The notes under the pieces are model-generated. The model was not told where the DNA came from, searched no databases, and saw only the letters and a program-made list of their open reading frames with translations. The translations under genes and the position numbers were made by a program. Below are positions 9,601-15,600 of a DNA stretch of 26,643 bases, piece by piece. Every line of letters starts with the position of its first letter. The stretch's first letter is position 1. Source of the stretch: Mnemiopsis leidyi (lineage: Eukaryota; Ctenophora; Tentaculata; Lobata; Bolinopsidae); assembly GCA_000226015.1 (NCBI GenBank), contig JH154113.1:8033-34675 (forward strand), read 5' to 3'.

Positions 9601-12600
9601 AGGAATCCTCGTCGAGCTATTAGTCAATGGAACAAGAAAGTCAAGCTTGTCTGCATCTTCGTCTGGGTTTTGTGTACTGGACTTCCGATTTGTTTCCTTG
9701 CTTTGGACAGTACAGATGTACATTTTGACTACAGAGTTTACGTTTGTGATTACAGATTTACGGATGGTGTTTGGCGGACGCTTCTGCCTATTGTGTCTGT
9801 GTTCTATGGCCTGGCTCCGAACATAGTAATCATCACCACAACAATACCAACTCTAAAGTATCTGATGGCAGCTAGAAAGTCTGCAAAACGAGTTGGAGGA
9901 AGTGTACCCTGGCATGGAGCTCTTACTGTGGTCCTTACTGCAATTGTTTTTCTCGTCTCAAATCTACCGATGTCTATTTACTACATCGGAGCAAATTTCT
10001 TTAAAGATCCAACAGGTCCGTTCCGGTTATATCTGTTCAAGATAAGCCACTACATGTCAATGATAAACATCATGTCGAACTTCTTTATATACACCCTGAC
10101 AATTCCAAGTTTTAGACGGTTCATTTTGTCGAGGGGCAGATCAGTCATGGCACAGAACATGAGTTTATCTGGCAAACGATCACTTGGAACAGACAAAACG
10201 GCTACAACACTTTAAGGTATTAGTACTTGTTCAAGGAGGTGGACTTTGTTGGTTCTTATAGTGTGCTTCACATATCCAAGAAATGAATGATACAAAAAGC
10301 AAGTTGTTTTCTATCTAAAGAGAGCAATGGAGTGACAACTTTAGCATAATTGTAGGAGAATACTTGCAAGAAGTTAGGTGCGGCCAATAAATATTGAGCA
10401 CCACTATCATGTGATATAAACGATTTGTGACCCCTCCCCGTTAATAACTTTCTTTAAGGTATTGATCCCGGCATTGTTGTGGCACTATGTATTTGCATGA
10501 TACCAACGCAAACATTTTCTTACAATAAAGATCTTGGAATTTTTCGCAATTAACATATCGCTTTGTAAAAAAGAGTCCTAAAAAGAATTGACCCCTCTTT
10601 TCCGGACATCCAGTGCAAATATATACATAATACAGTGCGCATATTATCTACAAATCAAGGTACGTACGCTTGAGGGGCAGTAATGCCAAGGGCACGTTGG
10701 GTCGCATTGAGAGGAATCCACTTGTAGATCAGCCCCCAATGGAAACCACCCTTCTGTATTTCTTGTTGAGCGTTGTTTGGGTATTCCATTGTGTCGTGCT
10801 GAAATTTAATTTGTTACCATGACCCGGATTAGATAGATAGCGTTCTAGTTTTTTTTTCATATTCAACTTTGAGAGTAGAATATTCTGGAATAGGGCAAAT
10901 TTAATGGTTGAGCTGCTAACTTTGTGAAAGTGTGTATTGAGTAATTCAATTCCATTTTTTGCTATTTTATAAAAACCTGATTTTATTTCCAATAAGTTTT
11001 GTGAACATTAAATTTTCATAGCGTCATTTTAAATTATCGATTCTTTGATTGTTCTTTGTTTGATCAAATACTTGATATATCAACTTGTAATTCAGATTCA
11101 CAATCGAGCCATTCCTCCAGGTAATATGACCAAAGCACCAAAACTCAATTTAAAGATACACAATACAATGCATTGATACAATGCGGTGTGCATGTGTAAA
11201 AGTAACGTGCCATTTAAATTTTTTTCAATAATCCGAAATTCTTATTTCTGTCAACCAAACTTCTTCAGTTAAATCCTAATTACTTTTTTCGATTCCATCG
11301 GAATGTAATCTGAGGTAAAACATTGCACCCCAAGTACATTCCAGATATACATTACACAAGGCTGTAATCCAGACAGTACAATGTGTAATCGTGTATAATC
11401 CGGGGACGTAATGATGTACAGCTACATATAACTGGTAACATGATCACACTCGTATTGGAGTGATAAGATACCTGATTACCCCCTTAGTGAGGACTTCATT
11501 TAATTAGTTATGTACACTTACAGTTTCTTAGACGTTTCTGAGTTTTGATTCGTGCAAGAATCCAGACAATTTTTTTAATTTCTACCCAATTTCTACCCAA
11601 CTGTTCTTGATGACGTTATTAACAACTGACGATATTTTATATAACTATACCCAGCCTTTATTTACTTAACATAAAGCCCCAATAAGTCTGGTGGTTCAAA
11701 ACTTATAATGAGAAGTAAGTATCGACTTTAAGTACCTACCGTACAGCTAATTTAAAGATACGTACCATACGGGCTTCTCATCTTAGTTCAAAACTTCAAC
11801 AGTTAACAATTATCAAAAAACTTTACCTTGATAATAACGATACAGGGACACACTAAAATTGTTACCTCGATAATATCGATACAGGGACACACTAAAAACG
11901 TTACCTCGATAATATCGATACAGGGACACACTAAAAAACGTTACATTGATAATATCGATACAGGGACACACTAAAAAACTTTACCTTGATAATATCAATA
12001 CAGGGACACACTAAAAAAACGTTACCTTGATAATATCGATACAGGGACACACTACCGTAGTTGGGTCGTGATACACTCTCTCCAACATGGGCTCAACCCA
12101 GCCGTGCGAACACTCAATGTGAGCATCAAAAAATACTAGGAACTGAAAATAGAGAGATTTTTGTGTTCGGCTGGTTTACAGAAATGTAAATTAGAATTGT
12201 TTCCTGCTTTCCTGGGGTAGTTTCGAAGTGACCCGCAAGGAACATTCACAGTGTTATGGCTACTACGGATTATATAATTTAATTAGAGTTGTATGGTTAG
12301 AATTGAATTTAATGTGGTATCAAGTTTACCTAGCTACTTTGAAAAACTGCGTAAAGCAGCTGTTATTAAGCATGATGGAACAGTGAAAGAAAGATTGTTA
12401 AGGCGAGAAAGATGAAATATGGAAGGAGGAAGATTGTTAGGAAGATGGAAGATTGTTAGGGAGATGGAAGATTGTTAGGGAGATGGAAGATTGTTAAGGA
12501 GATGGAAGATTGTTAAGGAGATGGAAGATTGTTAATATTTAAGGAAAATGGAAGGAAAATGGAAGAAAGCTTTAAATCTTTATAAAATAAACTCTTACTT

Positions 12601-15600
12601 ACCTCGCCAGTGCTGTAAGCTGCTCCCGCCATCCTAGCTTTAATAAGACCAGATCTCTGATCCAGTCTGAGAACCTTCACTTTACCTCCCATCAGAGCCA
12701 CAATCTCGTCCAGCGGCTCTTTAATGTCAGCTGGGAGGGTACTGTACTAGGGTTAGTGGATACTATCACTTAACTAGCGGCTTGTCTCAAACTGTACTAG
12801 AGTTAGTGGATACTATCAGTTAATTTAGCGGCTTGTCTCAAACTCTACTAGAGTTAGTGGATACTATCACTTAATTTAACTAGCGGCTTGTCTCAAACTG
12901 TACTAGAGTTAGTGGATACTATCACTTAATTTAGCGGCTTGTCTCAAACTCTACTAGAGTTAGTGGATACTATCACTTAATTTAGCGGCTTGTCTCAAAC
13001 TCTACTAGAGTTAGTGGATACTATCACTTAATTTAGCGGCTTGTCTCAAACTGTACTAGAGTTAGTGGATACTATCACTTAATTTAGCGGCTTGTCTCAG
13101 ATCACGTGATCACACATTAGCCATACACCGTCTTATACTTAACAGTGTTAGTACTTAGTACAGTGTACCTATTCTTATGATAACAAGATCCTTGTTCTGG
13201 TTTAAATTTGAACATAATAATAGATTTGAGCATTACATTCGTTTAAACATTACATTACATTTCAACACTACAAATTTACATTAAATTGAAATTTACTTTT
13301 TATCGTGAACCATCAACAGTCATGACACACGGTCCACACTTCCCCAGTTTTAGCTTACGTGGTCGGTACATACAGGACAGCCCTCCTCTATCATGACACG
13401 TAGTACCTCAGTACTTGTACACATTTCAATCAGATATCTAAGTGGATGTGAGGTATTTTACCTACGACCGTTGTCTTGACAACGTACATTTTGTCACGCA
13501 GCCAGTTGAGTAAGTTGTTATGAACAAGGGAGGATGTGTTGTAGCGGTTACCATGGTTACGTTATTGAGAGCTTTTCATCTTGACTTCTTAAGAAAGTCA
13601 ATTTATTGATGATAAGTAACGGAATATAGGAGGAATGGGTGTGACGATATGCTACAATATCCTTAACTTCCACGACAACTATGGCTAGTTTTATATTGAA
13701 TTCAAAAAGTGAAGTGTTTGTAACGATAGCAGCATCTTGATTACTATTAATCGCAATAGAAATTGATTCAACTGTGTTTTTGTTATTCTTTTCTTGACTC
13801 GAGTGCAAGTGATAGACATAAGATTTCAGAATATCTATCACTCGAGTCGAAAAGAGAGTAACAAAAACACTGTTGAACCGAGCGACTCAGAATTATCCGA
13901 CCATTCAATTCAGAAATCAGATTTAAGGTTTATTCTTTGATCAGACAAGTCTAAACTCTAAAGTTGTGAAATTTCACAGATATTCGCATATTGAGAATGC
14001 TCCTACTGAGCAGATATAATATTCAGTGCTGAAATGTTTATTTTTAATGGAGTTTAAAGACTTTGGTTAAAACTTGGTCACCAGAATACTCCTTTAACCA
14101 CAACATAAAGTCTGAGAGACAATATAATCGGTTCCTACTCTTATACGTACTACTCTAATGAGTTCCTACTCTTATTATTAGTATGTGACAGTATCGTGAT
14201 GGCTTCACATTCAAATCGAAGTGTTTGAATGAAGCACTTGTCAGAATGGAACACGTGTGTGAATGTAACAAATGTTTGAATGTAGCACTTGTCTGAATGT
14301 AGCAAATGTTTGAATGTTGCACGTGTCTAAATGGAGCACGCGTATCAAATTAATACCTGTTTTTGTACACCGACACGTGATTAATTTTCAGAGAGGATAT
14401 TTTTCAAATTCTTTGATAAGAATAAGACTATGAGGTAGGTACAATCATATTGTTATGATGAAGATGCCTACGAACCTTACGGCCCAATTCATGAAGAATG
14501 CACTACACAGAAATATTTTACAGCCACACTCTAGGTTAACTTGGATTGCGGGTGTGTGGGCTACGTAAGCTACATCCTGACCCTTATTTGATGATTTACT
14601 TCCTACGTAAAGATACTGACAAAACAAGCCAGAATTACACCAAGTCTCGCACCAATCCTCAAATACACCAATTCATAGTCAGTCCTCAAAGGCGTTTTGT
14701 AAACCGATTGCGGATCATGAATTATCAGTTAACCTAATTTTGTATTAACGTTCCTTGAATACATAGTATATAGTAAGAATGTCATAAACCAAACAAAACA
14801 GACCACCAAATGTTACACAAAATGTAACATGAAAATGTTACATGAACACAAAACATGTTACAAAACATGTAACAGAACATGTTACAGAAAATGTAACAGA
14901 ACACGTTACAGAACACGTTACAAAACATGTTACAGAACATGTTACAGAACATGTTACAGAACATGTTACAAAACATGTTAACAGAACATGTTACATGAAC
15001 ATGTTACATGTTACATAACTCATACTCCTATCCCAATAAGTGAACATGATCCATGATACTCACGATGTTTGTCCGTGCTGGCATCATCTACAACAATGAC
15101 ATCTGCCAGGAGTTCTGGAGGAGTTCTCATCAGGACCGAGTAGATAGATCTCAGTAGGACTATAAGGTTCTCGTTGTGGAAACAGAAGATCACGCTAGCT
15201 TTGGGTAGGTCTGTCGGCCAGCCCCCGTTCTTACACCTGCGGGAATTGAAGTTGCGGGTGTTATTTCGGTACAAATTGCGGAAACTGCGAAGTTTCGATT
15301 TCTATTTTTGTACAGATTTCGGGAACTGGGAAATTGAATACATCTGCGGGGGGGGGGGGGGTTATCTTCACTGATTAGAAATGTGATGGTTTGCGGCTGG
15401 CAACATGTAATCAGGGCGGTCGACTTTTATTTTACAACTTTTTTGCATATGGAATAATCTATTTATGAACGTTAATTTTGTGGGAAGGGCTGTGGAACGC
15501 CCCGTCTACAACGGTTTTAGAAGTTAAAAATTTTGAGGTTCGAGCTACCTGGCGCTATATTTTTGTCTTGTTACCTGACCGGTTCTACATGTGGACTTCG

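Larger units (their letters stand above)
665..10667 (-). other. Intron 8 of the GALNT gene (10.0 kb), host of nested genes
   Basis: Runs from the exon 8 donor GTACGT (10667) to the exon 9 acceptor CTTCTTCAG (665). It contains three intronless GPCR genes, one GPCR relic, two short inverted-repeat transposons and two minisatellites. In the remaining stretches (about 1405-1570, 3676-5026, 5621-6370, 7737-9200 and 10216-10667) I see only unique AT-rich sequence with no convincing exon. Confidence 0.85.
12731..15063 (-). other. GALNT intron 5
   Basis: A 2.3-kb intron. It contains the 51-bp array (12740-13100), a fold-back element (13764-13879), an E-box-containing repeat (14224-14341) and the ACATGTTAC array (14810-15015). 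I see no additional exon. Confidence 0.75.

Noticed and set aside
10818-10844. Possible 9-residue microexon between GALNT exons 7 and 8
   Set aside because: Poor acceptor and no family match; extending exon 8 to 10798 supplies the expected DTMEY segment in frame.
11700-11760. Possible GALNT exon with V-D-T-Y
   Set aside because: The frame hits a stop before any usable donor, and the DTxEY region is already accounted for in exon 8.
14782-14976. Open frame of Met-Phe-Cys-Asn repeats on the minus strand
   Set aside because: It is a by-product of the ACATGTTAC tandem array; no start context or flanking coding sequence.
15537-15555. tRNA B-box-like GGTTCGAGCTACC
   Set aside because: No A-box or cloverleaf could be formed upstream.
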